This document shows positions 50,080 to 59,789 of a stretch of 64,000 nucleotides of DNA, piece after piece. Location of the stretch: the NCBI RefSeq assembly GCF_009380155.1, contig NZ_WHUV01000003.1, forward strand, positions 62,001-126,000. The letters run 5' to 3'. Each line of letters begins with the position of its first letter. Position 1 is the stretch's first letter. The DNA is from Pseudomonas piscis (lineage in GTDB: Bacteria; Pseudomonadota; Gammaproteobacteria; Pseudomonadales; Pseudomonadaceae). Both the position numbers and the translations under genes were made by a program. Under the pieces are notes generated by a model, which worked only from the letters and a program-made list of their open reading frames with translations, ran no database searches and was not told the DNA's origin.

Positions 50080-50090
50080 AGTCTTTTTCG
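50080..50090 (+). promoter_or_regulatory. AGTCTTTTTCG motif upstream of the DUF1302 gene
   Basis: This 11-mer recurs at 53709-53719 ahead of the LuxR gene. The 337-bp stretch 49883-50219 otherwise holds a GCCGTG/CACGGC hairpin after the ligase gene and a TATAGT-like -10 but no gene. Confidence 0.35.
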
Positions 50091-50219
50091 AGGGACGGGG
50101 CATTGCGGGGTATTGGCGCCACGCAACCCCAGGGCCTGCGCCAGTGTGCTGGCGCCGGTAACCGGGGCGGTCTCGGAAAAACCAACTGCCATAACAATAA
50201 TGCACATGGAGTAGCGTCG

Positions 50220-52109
50220 ATGACATCAGCAAACCAGTTCTGGCGCCGGGCGAAACTGCCCCTGGCCGTCGGTCTCGCCTCCACGCTCGCCGGGCCCGCA
50301 TTCGGCGTCACCTTCAACGTCGGTGAAATCGAAGGCAGCTTCGATTCGTCCCTTTCCCTGGGGGCCAGCTGGTCGACCGCAGGGCGCAACAAGGATCTGA
50401 TCGGGGTCAACAACGGCGGCAAGGGCTTGTCCCAGACCACCGACGACGGCCACTTGAACTTCAACAAGGGGCAGACCTTCTCGAAGATCTTCAAGGGCAT
50501 CCATGACCTGGAGCTCAAGTACGGCGATACCGGTGTCTTCGTCCGTGGCAAGTACTGGTACGACTTCAAGCTCAAAGACGAAGACATGGACTTCAAGAAC
50601 ATCAGCGACAGCAACCGCAAGGAAGGCGCCAAGTCCTCCGGCGGGCAGATCCTCGATGCCTTCGTCTACCACAACTACTCCATTGCCGATGAACCGGGTT
50701 CGGTGCGCCTGGGCAAGCAGGTGGTGAGCTGGGGCGAGAGCACCTTCATCGGTGGCGGCATCAACTCGATCAACCCGATCGACGTCTCGGCGTTCCGCCG
50801 TCCCGGTGCCGAAATCAAGGAAGGCCTGATTCCGGTCAACATGTTCTACATCTCGCAGAACCTGACCGAAAACCTGTCGGCCGAAGCCTTCTACCAACTG
50901 GAATGGGACCAGACCGTCACCGACAACTGCGGGACCTTCTTCTCCCAGCCGGACAACATTTCCGACGGCTGCGATGACAACCTGCGCTTGCTGGCCAAGC
51001 GCTCGACCATCGCCGCCACGGCCCCGGGGCGAGCGGCGCTGGCGGCGATGCAGGCTCGTGGCGTCGATACCAACGAAGAGGGCACCCTGGTACGCCGCAG
51101 CGGCGACCGCGATGCCCGTGACGGCGGCCAGTTCGGCGTGGCCTTCCGCTACAACTTCGAGCCGCTGGACACCGAGTTCGGCGCCTACTTCATGAACTAC
51201 CACAGCCGCGCGCCGATCTTCAGCGCTACCGCAGCACCGCAGTCGGCCTATGCCATGGCCCCGGGCTTCGGCACCCTGGCTCCGGTATGGATCGCCGGCA
51301 ACTCGAAGTACTTCGTCGAGTATCCCGAGGACATCCGCCTGTACGGCCTGAGCTTCTCCACCACCCTGCCTACGGGGACCGCATGGAGCGGCGAGATCAG
51401 CTACCGGCCGAACGCGCCGGTCCAGCTCAACTCCACCGACATCCTGTATTCCGCCGTGCGTCCCTTGAAGGGAGCCTTTACCAACGCGTCGTTGCTGCAG
51501 GGCGTTGCAGGGCAGGACCTCAATGGCTATCGGCGTAAGGAAATCACCCAGTTCCAGACCACGCTCACGCATTTCTTCGATCAGGTCATGGGCGCCAGCC
51601 GCCTGACCCTGGTAGGTGAATTGGGTATTACCCGCGTGGGAGGCCTGGAGAGTAAATCGAAAGTGCGTTATGGCCGCGATCCTGTGTTCGGGCCCGGCGA
51701 GCTGCCGGCCACGTTCGGCCAAAACACTTGCGCCGGGCTCGACAACACCACCATTGCCGGTGCGGGTCCTGGAGCAAGTACTAGCAACGCCACCAAAAAT
51801 TGCAACAACGATGGTTTTACGACCGCCACCTCCTGGGGCTACCGCGGCCGGGCGATCTGGGAATACCCGGATGTGTTCGCCGGCGTGAACCTCAAGCCCA
51901 ACGTGGCCTGGTCCCATGACGTCAAGGGATACTCACCTGGTCCTGGCGGCAACTTCGAGGAAGGGCGCAAGGCCATCAGCCTGGGGCTGGACGCCGAGTA
52001 CCAGAACACCTACACCGCGAGCCTGGCCTACACCAACTTCTTCGGTGGCGACTACAGCACCGTGGATGACCGGGATTTCCTCGCCTTGAGCGTTGGCGTG
52101 AACTTCTAA
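50220..52109 (+). CDS. DUF1302 outer-membrane beta-barrel-like protein
   Basis: 629 residues with a signal peptide (cleavage near AFG-VT) and barrel-like strands ending VGVNF. It contains Cys pairs (CGTFFS...CDDN, CAGLDN...CNNDG) that may form loop disulfides. The family is predicted to sit in the outer membrane; no function is proven. The ATG at 50220 has GGAG upstream. It pairs with the DUF1329 gene 30 bp downstream; with the acyl-CoA ligase it suggests a lipid or fatty-acid uptake role, which is inference. Confidence 0.88.
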   Translation: MTSANQFWRRAKLPLAVGLASTLAGPAFGVTFNVGEIEGSFDSSLSLGASWSTAGRNKDLIGVNNGGKGLSQTTDDGHLNFNKGQTFSKIFKGIHDLELKYGDTGVFVRGKYWYDFKLKDEDMDFKNISDSNRKEGAKSSGGQILDAFVYHNYSIADEPGSVRLGKQVVSWGESTFIGGGINSINPIDVSAFRRPGAEIKEGLIPVNMFYISQNLTENLSAEAFYQLEWDQTVTDNCGTFFSQPDNISDGCDDNLRLLAKRSTIAATAPGRAALAAMQARGVDTNEEGTLVRRSGDRDARDGGQFGVAFRYNFEPLDTEFGAYFMNYHSRAPIFSATAAPQSAYAMAPGFGTLAPVWIAGNSKYFVEYPEDIRLYGLSFSTTLPTGTAWSGEISYRPNAPVQLNSTDILYSAVRPLKGAFTNASLLQGVAGQDLNGYRRKEITQFQTTLTHFFDQVMGASRLTLVGELGITRVGGLESKSKVRYGRDPVFGPGELPATFGQNTCAGLDNTTIAGAGPGASTSNATKNCNNDGFTTATSWGYRGRAIWEYPDVFAGVNLKPNVAWSHDVKGYSPGPGGNFEEGRKAISLGLDAEYQNTYTASLAYTNFFGGDYSTVDDRDFLALSVGVNF

Positions 52110-52139
52110 GCACATTGTATTTTCAGGAAGAACAACAAT

Positions 52140-53504
52140 ATGAAAATCACCAAGAGTCTGTTGCACGTCGGTGTGCTGGGACTGTCGCTGCTGGCTACCG
52201 CAGTCATGGCTGCGGTATCGGCCGACGAGGCTGCCAAGCTGGGCAGCAGCCTGACGCCGATGGGCGCCGAGATGGCCGGTAACGCCGCCGGCACCATCCC
52301 GGCCTGGAAGCCGCTGGCGACCAACGCCGGCAGCGTGGATGGCAAGGGTTTCCTGTCCAACCCCTATGGCAACGAACAACCGCAGTTCACCATCACCGCG
52401 CAGAACGTCGAGCAGTACAAGGACAAGCTGGCACCCGGGCAGTACGCGATGTTCAAGCGCTACCCGGACAGCTACAAGATGCCGGTATACGCCACCCACC
52501 GTGGCGCTACCGTGCCGGCTGATGTGTTCGCCGCCATCAAGCGCAACGCCACCAAGACCAACCTGGTCTCCGGCGGCAACGGCCTGGAGAACTTCGAGAC
52601 GGCGATTCCGTTCCCGATCCCGAAAAGCGGGGTCGAGGTGATCTGGAACCACATCACCCGCTATCGCGGCGGCAGCGTGACCCGCCTGGTGACCCAGGCC
52701 ACTCCGCAAGCCAACGGCTCCTACAGCCTGGTGTACTTCCAGGACCAGTTCGTGTTCCGCGACAAGATGAAGGACTACGACCCGAAGAACCCGGGCAACA
52801 TCCTGTTCTACTTCAAGCAGAAGGTCACCGCTCCGGCGCGCCTGGCCGGTGGCGTGCTGCTGGTGCACGAAACCCTGGACCAGGTGAAGGAGCCGCGTTC
52901 GGCCTGGGTCTACAACGCCGGCCAGCGCCGTGTGCGTCGCGCCCCGCAAGTCTCCTATGACGGCCCGGGTACCGCCGCCGACGGCTTGCGTACTTCCGAC
53001 AACCTGGACATGTACAACGGCGCTCCGGATCGCTACGACTGGAAGCTGGAAGGCAAGAAGGAGATGTACATCGCCTCCAACAGCTACAAGATCGACTCGC
53101 CGACCCTCAAGTACGCCGACATCATCAAGGCCGGCCACATCAACCAGGACCTGGCTCGCTACGAGCTGCGCCGGGTCTGGCATGTGGTCGCGACCCTGAA
53201 GGAAGGCCAGCGCCATATCTATGCCAAGCGTGACTTCTACATCGACGAGGACACCTGGCAGGCCGCAGTGATCGACCATTACGACGGTCGTGGCCAGCTG
53301 TGGCGCGTGGCCGAGGCCCATGCCGAGGACTACTACGACAAGCAAGTACCGTGGTACGCCCTGGAAACCCTCTACGACCTGCAGTCCGGCCGCTACCTGG
53401 CGCTGGGCATGAAGAACGAAGAGAAACAGGCGTATGACTTCGGCTTCACCGCCACCACCAGCGATTTCACCCCGGCCGCCCTGCGCCAGGACGGAGTTCG
53501 CTGA
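52140..53504 (+). CDS. DUF1329 periplasmic/outer-membrane protein
   Basis: 454 residues with a signal peptide (MKITKSLLHVGVLGLSLLAT..., cleavage near MAA-VS) and the DUF1329 domain. The fold is LolB-like by family description. It is always near DUF1302 genes, suggesting the two handle the same hydrophobic ligand or protein. No own promoter is needed: only 30 bp separate it from the DUF1302 gene. Confidence 0.9.
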   Translation: MKITKSLLHVGVLGLSLLATAVMAAVSADEAAKLGSSLTPMGAEMAGNAAGTIPAWKPLATNAGSVDGKGFLSNPYGNEQPQFTITAQNVEQYKDKLAPGQYAMFKRYPDSYKMPVYATHRGATVPADVFAAIKRNATKTNLVSGGNGLENFETAIPFPIPKSGVEVIWNHITRYRGGSVTRLVTQATPQANGSYSLVYFQDQFVFRDKMKDYDPKNPGNILFYFKQKVTAPARLAGGVLLVHETLDQVKEPRSAWVYNAGQRRVRRAPQVSYDGPGTAADGLRTSDNLDMYNGAPDRYDWKLEGKKEMYIASNSYKIDSPTLKYADIIKAGHINQDLARYELRRVWHVVATLKEGQRHIYAKRDFYIDEDTWQAAVIDHYDGRGQLWRVAEAHAEDYYDKQVPWYALETLYDLQSGRYLALGMKNEEKQAYDFGFTATTSDFTPAALRQDGVR

Positions 53505-53541
53505 TCCGCGTTACCCCTTAGAGGCCGCATCCTCGAAAATT

Positions 53542-53568
53542 GCCCCGGCTGGTTCGGGGCTTTTTTTT
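53542..53568 (+). terminator. Terminator after the DUF1329 gene
   Basis: GCCCCG and CGGGGC form a short GC-rich stem followed by eight T. It ends the DUF1302-DUF1329 transcript. Confidence 0.9.
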
Positions 53569-53708
53569 GCCTGTGGATAGGTCCGGGCCGGCTGACGTAG
53601 AAATCAGTGGCAATGCGACTATCTTTCTCGGGACGAATTGGGAGCTTGTCTAAATAAGCAAACGAAATATCGCCCAATAATTGCGGAATATCTGACCGAT
53701 TTGGTCAT

Positions 53709-53719
53709 AGTCTTTTTCG
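53709..53719 (+). promoter_or_regulatory. Second AGTCTTTTTCG motif, upstream of the LuxR gene
   Basis: Identical to the copy at 50080-50090. The remaining 310-bp gap (53505-53814) holds the terminator and AT-rich promoter sequence but no gene. Confidence 0.35.
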
Positions 53720-53814
53720 CGCGAATGGTCGCAAAAATCTTCAACAGGTGGCCTTTTACCGCTAGTCTGCGGACATCTGCTACGCCGACAACCGTACACC
53801 AATAAGAGTTGGCC

Positions 53815-56550
53815 ATGACTGATCTGTTCTCCCTCCAGCGGTCTGACAGTGCAGTGATTCCTGCACTGGAAGGACGTTTCTATCGGCCCCCATTGCCTGA
53901 TGGTTATGTGTCGCGGCCGCGCCTCTGTGAGCGCTTGAAGGGAGGGCTGAAGGGACGCCTGTTGCTGGTCTGCGCACCGGCCGGGTTCGGCAAGAGCTCC
54001 CTGGCGATCGAGTTCTGCCAAAGCCTGCCCGGCAACTGGCAGAGCCTGTGGCTGGGTCTGAGCCGGCGGGACAGCGATCCGGGGCGTTTCCTCGAGCGCC
54101 TGCTGGCCGGCTTGCAGCAGTATTTTCCGCAGCTGGGCCGGCAGTCCCTGGGGTTGTTGAAAATGCGCCAGCGTCACCAGCCGTTCGCCTTCGAGGAGTG
54201 GCTGGACGGCTTGCTGGACGAGTTGGCGGAGCAGTTATCCAGTGCCAGCCCGGTATTGCTGGTGCTGGACGACTACCACCTGGCCCAGGGGCCGGTGCTC
54301 GATCGTTGCCTGCAGTTCTTCCTCAACCACTTGCCCGATGGCCTGCTGGTGATGGTCACCAGCAGGCAGCGCCCGGATTGGCACCTGGCGCGCCTGCGCC
54401 TGTCACGGCAATTGCTGGAGCTGCATGAGCAGGACCTGCGGTTGACCCACGACGAATCCCTGAGCCTGCTGGACCGACACAGCAGCGCCTTGCGCGGCGA
54501 GGCCCTGGAAAACCTGATCGAACGTAGCGAGGGCTGGGTCGCGGGGCTGCGCTTCTGGCTGCTCGCCGCCTCCGAAGCCGGTGCCGTGGGCACCTTGCCC
54601 CAGGGCTTGCATGGTGGCGAGGGGTTGATCCGCGATTACCTGCTCGAAGAGGTCATCGATTGCCTGCCCGCCGAGGTCCAGGCCTTCCTGTACGACACCG
54701 CCCCCCAGGAGCGCTTCTGCGCCGAGTTGTGCGATGCCCTGCGCGAGGCCCACGACAGCGCCGAGATCCTCGGTTTCCTGCAGGCGCACCAGGTGTTCCT
54801 GGTGCCGCTGGACGAGCATGGGCACTGGTACCGTTATCACCATCTGTTCTCCGACCTGTTGCGTAGTCGCCCAGCGGCCAGTGCCCTGGTGCCGGCCGCC
54901 AGCCTGCACTTGCGTGCCTGTCGCTGGTTCAACGCCCAGGGCCTGCTGGATGAGGCGGTGGAACAGGCACTGCGTGCCGGGCACCTGGACGTGGCCGCCA
55001 ACCTGGTACAGAACTTGTCCGAGGAACAACTGCTGGCGGAGCAGAACATCGGCATGCTGTTGCGCTGGAAGATGGACCTGCCCGACAGCTTGCTGGTCAG
55101 CACGCCGCGCCTGATCGTGCTGTATAGCTGGGCCCTGGGCCTGGCTTGCCAGCTGGATGCGGCCCAGGAGCTGGCGGCCCAGTTGAGCCGTTTCCTGCCG
55201 GCGCCTTCGGCGACGGCGCAAAAGTCGATGCTGGCGCAGTGGCTGGCCCTGAGCGGGATCATCGCCCGCGGGCGCGGCCAGCGGGAGCAGACCCTGGCCT
55301 ATTGCAGCGAGGCCCTGGAGAGCCTGCCCCTCAAGCGTTATGGACAGCGGCTGATGTGCCTGTCGACCTTGTCCAACCTGGCCATCACCGATGCCGACCT
55401 GTGGCGTGCCCGCAGCCTCAATCGTGAGTCGCTGGAGCTGGCGCAGCGGGTCGGCAACCCGCTCTTCGAGGCCCTGGCCCACTACGATCGGGCGCGGGTC
55501 CTGCAGGCCCGGGGCGAAGTGCTGCGGGCGATGGATGAAGTGAAGCAAGGGCTGGGCCGCTTGCAGGGACTGTCGGCCCAGCGGTTGTACGCGGTGCGGG
55601 CCCGGTTGACCTTGTATGAAGGCTACCTGCTGACCCTGAGGCTCGAGCCCGAGACCGGCCTGGCCAGGTTGCAGGCCGGGCTGGTGGAAGCTCGAGCCTG
55701 TCGTGATATCAGCGTGCTGATCGGTCATTGCGTGATCGCCAAGCAGGACGGCATGCGCGGTGAATTCGCCCGGGCCTTCGCCGAACTGGCCGAGGCCGAG
55801 CGCCTGATGCATATCTGGGACGTGCCGCCGATCTACTACCTGGCGATGATCACCCTGGTGAAATGCGAGCTCTGGCTGGCCCAGGGCCGCACCGACCTCG
55901 CCGAAGCCTGGCTGGCGCGCCTGGGGCAGACCTACACCGGCGGGCAGGCGGCGGCTCCGCCGGAATTCCATCCCCAACTGCCCTTGCATATCGAGTTGCA
56001 GCAGGCTCGCTTGGAAGTCATCAAGGGTGACACCGCCCAGGCCGAGCTGCGCCTGGCGCGGTTGGTGGAGCATGGGCAGAACAGCGGCCGGCAGTTGCTG
56101 TGTGCCATGGCCCTGGCCCAGAAGACCGCACTGTTGCTGGCCCTCGGTCGAAACCAGGAGGCACGCCAGGATCTGCTCCTGGCCCTGGAGGCGGCAGTGG
56201 GGGGAATCCTCCAGCCGTTCGCCGGGCTGATCCTCGACTATCCCGGCTGGATGCGCGAGCAACTGGAGCAGTGCACCGGCACCACGTTGACCCAGGCCCT
56301 GCTCGCACGCCTGCCCTCGGCGCCTCGTGAGTTGCACGAAGCCGCCGCCCATAGCGAGAGCCTCAGCTCCCGGGAGCTGGCAGTGCTGCAACTGATTGCC
56401 CGAGGCTGCTCCAACCAGGAAATCAGCGAGCGCCTGTTCATTTCCCTGCACACCGTGAAGACCCACGCCAGCCACATCAACAGCAAGCTGGGTGTCGAGC
56501 GCCGGACCCAGGCGGTGGCCCGGGCCCAGGAGCTGGGCCTGCTGGGCTAG
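53815..56550 (+). CDS. MalT-like LuxR-family ATP-dependent regulator
   Basis: 911 residues. Walker A APAGFGKSSL near residue 57, Walker B LLVLDDYH near residue 148, a long TPR-like middle, and a C-terminal LuxR helix-turn-helix (LSSRELAVLQLIARGCSNQ, then LFISLHTVKTHASHINSKLG) near 850-910. Such STAND regulators are activated by a small molecule and ATP. It probably controls the DUF1302/DUF1329 and ligase genes. It overlaps the convergent LysR gene by four bases. Confidence 0.92.
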   Translation: MTDLFSLQRSDSAVIPALEGRFYRPPLPDGYVSRPRLCERLKGGLKGRLLLVCAPAGFGKSSLAIEFCQSLPGNWQSLWLGLSRRDSDPGRFLERLLAGLQQYFPQLGRQSLGLLKMRQRHQPFAFEEWLDGLLDELAEQLSSASPVLLVLDDYHLAQGPVLDRCLQFFLNHLPDGLLVMVTSRQRPDWHLARLRLSRQLLELHEQDLRLTHDESLSLLDRHSSALRGEALENLIERSEGWVAGLRFWLLAASEAGAVGTLPQGLHGGEGLIRDYLLEEVIDCLPAEVQAFLYDTAPQERFCAELCDALREAHDSAEILGFLQAHQVFLVPLDEHGHWYRYHHLFSDLLRSRPAASALVPAASLHLRACRWFNAQGLLDEAVEQALRAGHLDVAANLVQNLSEEQLLAEQNIGMLLRWKMDLPDSLLVSTPRLIVLYSWALGLACQLDAAQELAAQLSRFLPAPSATAQKSMLAQWLALSGIIARGRGQREQTLAYCSEALESLPLKRYGQRLMCLSTLSNLAITDADLWRARSLNRESLELAQRVGNPLFEALAHYDRARVLQARGEVLRAMDEVKQGLGRLQGLSAQRLYAVRARLTLYEGYLLTLRLEPETGLARLQAGLVEARACRDISVLIGHCVIAKQDGMRGEFARAFAELAEAERLMHIWDVPPIYYLAMITLVKCELWLAQGRTDLAEAWLARLGQTYTGGQAAAPPEFHPQLPLHIELQQARLEVIKGDTAQAELRLARLVEHGQNSGRQLLCAMALAQKTALLLALGRNQEARQDLLLALEAAVGGILQPFAGLILDYPGWMREQLEQCTGTTLTQALLARLPSAPRELHEAAAHSESLSSRELAVLQLIARGCSNQEISERLFISLHTVKTHASHINSKLGVERRTQAVARAQELGLLG

Positions 56551-57473
56551 GGCTCGGCGTGCGGGTTGGCGACCAGGGTCAGGTGCTGCTTGCAGTAGTC
56601 GGCGAACAGGCGTGCCGGCTTGGTCAGTTGACCTCGCTTGAGCCAGGCCGCCACCAGCCCCGAGCCGGTCACCTCCTCGACTATCTCCACGCACACCACG
56701 GGCTTGCCGTCGTAGGAGCATTGGCAGTGGGGGCGGGTGACCAGGATCGAGAAGCCGAAGCCCTGGCCCACCATGCCCCGGACCATCTCGATGGACGGTG
56801 AGCTGAAGGCGATCTGCGGAGTCAGGCCCAGCTCCTCGAACAAGCTGACGAAGTAGGTCCGGCTCGGCTGCACATCTAGCAGGATCATCGGTTCCAGGCA
56901 GAGGTCGCGCAGCGCAACCCGGGCTTGCTGGGCGTAGCGGTGGTCGGCCGGCAGCAGGGCATAGGGACGTTGCGGCGGCATCAGCGGCTCGGTCTCGATG
57001 GTGCCGTCCAGCTCATGCTCGTACAGGATCACCAGGTCGTAGGCACCGCCGGTCAGGCCCTGCACCAGTTCCTGCTGCTCGCCATCGCGGATGCGGATCT
57101 CCACCCCGGGATAGAGCGCGCCGAAGCCGGCGATCAATTGCGGCAGGTACAGCGGTGCCACGGTCTCGAAACAACCGATGTCGATCTGCCCGCAAACAAC
57201 ATCGTTGTCCGCCAGGGCGTTCTGCTCGAACTCCCTGGCCATGCGCAGCAGCTCCTGGGCCTTGCGGTAGAAACGCGCGCCACTGGGAGTCAGGGAAACG
57301 CCCTGGGCGTGATGGCGGATCAGCAACTGCACGCCGAAGCTGTCCTCCAGGCCCTTGATCGCGGTGGAGATCGAGGGCTGGGCGATGTACAGCTTGCGCG
57401 ATGCCTCGGCGACACTGCCGCATTCGACGGTGGTGATGAAGTACTTCAACTGACGCAGATTGTAGGCGGCCAC
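56547..57473 (-). CDS. LysR-family transcriptional regulator
   Basis: 308 residues from the GTG at 57471-57473, which has GAGG six bases upstream. Helix-turn-helix VAEASRKLYIAQPSISTAIK near residue 20. The effector domain resembles BenM/CatM-type solute binding. Targets unknown. An alternative upstream start adds about ten unlike residues. Confidence 0.88.
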   Translation of the reverse strand: MAAYNLRQLKYFITTVECGSVAEASRKLYIAQPSISTAIKGLEDSFGVQLLIRHHAQGVSLTPSGARFYRKAQELLRMAREFEQNALADNDVVCGQIDIGCFETVAPLYLPQLIAGFGALYPGVEIRIRDGEQQELVQGLTGGAYDLVILYEHELDGTIETEPLMPPQRPYALLPADHRYAQQARVALRDLCLEPMILLDVQPSRTYFVSLFEELGLTPQIAFSSPSIEMVRGMVGQGFGFSILVTRPHCQCSYDGKPVVCVEIVEEVTGSGLVAAWLKRGQLTKPARLFADYCKQHLTLVANPHAEP

Positions 57474-57644
57474 GGCGAACCTCGTTCTTTGCCCGGGGCG
57501 CAAGGGGAGGGCAGGACCGGTGGCTGGCCTCCCGAGCGCGATTGTCGTGCGCCCACGATACCCACAAGCGATGCTGTACAGGGCCTGGGCGACCGAGCTT
57601 TTTCATCGCTTGCGAACATGTTTTTCCTCGCTTGCCGAGGCCGC

Positions 57645-58985
57645 CTAGGCCAGTTGCCCGGCCTCGCCGTCTTCTTCGGCAGGTGGCTGCTCGGCGACCG
57701 GTGCGGGCTCGAATGCCAGGGTGACGATGTAGCACTGTTCTTCGACTACCACCTCGATGTGCCAGCCCAGGCGTGCCGATAGCTGGCGCATCAGTTCCAG
57801 CCCCAGGCCGTAGCCGAAGTCACTGGAGGTCTCGCTTTGCAGGGTTTCGCGGATGCGATTGACCAGGCGCAGTTGCGGGTAGCCGAAGCTGATCTCGACG
57901 ACGCCGTCATCGGCGTACTGCAGGGCGTTGCGCAGGAAGTTGCCGACCACGATGCGGCAGGCCGTGAGTGGCAGGCGGCAAGGCTCGTCGCTGATGTCGA
58001 GGATCAGCTCGATATCCCGGGTGCCGATCAGGTATCGATGTTCCTCGATCAGGTCGTTGACCAGCCCGCTCATGTCGATGGGCTCCTCGGGCAAGGGCTC
58101 GGGCAGTTCGCGGCTCATCCACAACAGGGTCTCGGCGATGCGCTGCATGTTCAGCACCGAGCGTTCGATCCTTTGCAATGGCGGCGGCAAGACCCCGCCG
58201 GACTGCAGGGCCAGGAGTTCGATGTTGGCCTTGAGCACCGCCAGCGGGGTGCGCAGTTCGTGGCTGGTGTAGCGCAGCAGGCGACCTTCGCGCACGCTGG
58301 CGGCCTGTACTTGTTGCACGCTCTGGGCCAGGGCATCTGCCAACATGTTGAACTCCTTGAATCCGAAATTCGGACGTTCGCCGGACACGGCTTCCGGGTC
58401 CTTGAGGGTGGTGGACCACTGGGCCAGTCGTCCCAGGGGGCGAACCACCCACCAGACCAGCAGGGCGATGATGATCAGGGCCGGTATGAACACCGCGAGG
58501 CTGATGAAGATGACGCCACGCAGTTCATGATCCAGGTAGGCATCGGAGCGTGGGGTTTCCACCTCTCCGCCTTCCTCCTGGTCATGATCGATGTCGTACA
58601 TGTACAGGGTCTTGCCGTCGCTCAGAGGTTGGGCCAGGACAGCCCGGCCTTCATCCTCGTCGTCGGAGTCCAGGTCGCCGAACACCTGTACCGCGCCGAA
58701 GGACATGCTCGGCGGGGTATCGAGCATGTGGCGGATCTTCTCCGGCAATGCTTCCTTGCCGATGACGCTGGTATAGAAATAGTTGCTCGGTGGCGGCGTG
58801 TTCGGATCCTTGGCGTAGTGCCTGGAGAAATACTGCGCCTCCTCTTCCATCATCGCGCTGGCGGTATAGAGCAGGCCGCGCACGCTGTATTCGGGCAGCA
58901 ACAGGCTGTAGATCAACAACACGATGGCGATCAGCAACAGGAAGCTGCCGCTGATCACCCATTTCAGAGCCAGGCGCTTACCCAT
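57645..58985 (-). CDS. Two-component sensor histidine kinase
   Basis: 446 residues. TM1 (about 10-30), a periplasmic domain with acidic patches (DLDSDDEDEGR near residue 105 and DIDHDQEEGGEVE near 132), TM2 near 158-180, a HAMP linker, the H-box YTSHELRTPLAV with His near 243, an N box and a degenerate G region. The acidic patches recall the cation- and peptide-sensing surface of PhoQ; this is inference. Its start overlaps the response-regulator stop by eight bases. Confidence 0.92.
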   Translation of the reverse strand: MGKRLALKWVISGSFLLLIAIVLLIYSLLLPEYSVRGLLYTASAMMEEEAQYFSRHYAKDPNTPPPSNYFYTSVIGKEALPEKIRHMLDTPPSMSFGAVQVFGDLDSDDEDEGRAVLAQPLSDGKTLYMYDIDHDQEEGGEVETPRSDAYLDHELRGVIFISLAVFIPALIIIALLVWWVVRPLGRLAQWSTTLKDPEAVSGERPNFGFKEFNMLADALAQSVQQVQAASVREGRLLRYTSHELRTPLAVLKANIELLALQSGGVLPPPLQRIERSVLNMQRIAETLLWMSRELPEPLPEEPIDMSGLVNDLIEEHRYLIGTRDIELILDISDEPCRLPLTACRIVVGNFLRNALQYADDGVVEISFGYPQLRLVNRIRETLQSETSSDFGYGLGLELMRQLSARLGWHIEVVVEEQCYIVTLAFEPAPVAEQPPAEEDGEAGQLA

Positions 58986-59652
58986 GGGACCTCAACTGTA
59001 TGCCGACGCCGGGGAGCGTGTGGATCAGCGGCTGGCCGAAGGACTTGTCCACGGTCTTGCGCAGCCGATGCATGTGCACCTTGAGCGTGTTGCTGTCTGG
59101 CGGTTCGTCCCCCCAGATGGTCGCTTCCAGGCGTTCGCGGGTGACAGGTTCTGGGCTGGCGCGCATCAGGCATTCCAGCAAGGTCCAGCAAATCGGCGAC
59201 AGGTGCAGTTCCTGGCCGGCCCGACTGACCTTGCGAGTACTCAGCTCCATGACCAGGTCGGCCACTTGCAAACGGCTGGCCTGGCCACTGCGGCGTAGGC
59301 TCAGGGCGCGGATCCGGGCGACCAGTTCGGCCAGCTCGAAGGGCTTGACCAGGTAGTCGTCGGCACCGGCGGCGAAGCTGGCCAGCTTGTCCGGCAGGGC
59401 ATCGAGGGAGGTGAGCATCAGGATCGGGGTCTGGCTGCCTTGCTGGCGCAGTTGCGCGCAGAGCTGCTGGCCGTCCAGGCGCGGCAGCATGATGTCCAAG
59501 AGAATGACGTCGTAATGCTGGTTGAGGGCCAGGTTGAGTCCGGCCTGGCCATTGCTGGCGTGATCGCAGACGATGCCGCTGATTTCCAGGTATTCGATGA
59601 CGGTATTGGCTAGATCGAGATTGTCCTCGACCAGCAGCAGGTTAATGTGCAC
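58978..59652 (-). CDS. OmpR/PhoB-family response regulator
   Basis: 224 residues. Receiver domain with acidic pair E9/D10, phospho-acceptor Asp53 (LLDIMLP), and Lys in LVKPF; C-terminal winged helix (NTLKVHMHRLRKTVD). It is the cognate partner of the downstream kinase gene. A PhoP-box-like repeat in the divergent intergenic region is a candidate binding site. Confidence 0.93.
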   Translation of the reverse strand: MHINLLLVEDNLDLANTVIEYLEISGIVCDHASNGQAGLNLALNQHYDVILLDIMLPRLDGQQLCAQLRQQGSQTPILMLTSLDALPDKLASFAAGADDYLVKPFELAELVARIRALSLRRSGQASRLQVADLVMELSTRKVSRAGQELHLSPICWTLLECLMRASPEPVTRERLEATIWGDEPPDSNTLKVHMHRLRKTVDKSFGQPLIHTLPGVGIQLRSHG

Positions 59653-59722
59653 GGGAGTGTCCCTCAGGGCCTGTGTCGCTCATTGGTGCGAAGGATAGCG
59701 AACTCCATTCGGGCTCCGCCGA

Positions 59723-59757
59723 TGTTTACCTGCTGTTAACCCGTGGCTCGCTAGTCT
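59723..59757 (+). promoter_or_regulatory. PhoP-box-like direct repeat and -10 upstream of the small membrane proteins
   Basis: TGTTTA (59723-59728) and TGTTAA (59734-59739) are separated by five bases, the 11-bp period of PhoP-type response-regulator sites, and a TAGTCT -10 follows 12 bp later. It faces the 59790 gene and is divergent from the two-component genes. Confidence 0.5.
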
Positions 59758-59789
59758 GCAATCCTACTTCTCTTGAGCGTGGCGCTGCC

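Noticed and set aside
54403..56721. 772-residue minus-strand open frame
   Set aside because: It lies opposite the MalT-like regulator gene; its composition is Gln/Gly/Leu-rich without domains, as expected for a shadow frame in high-GC DNA.
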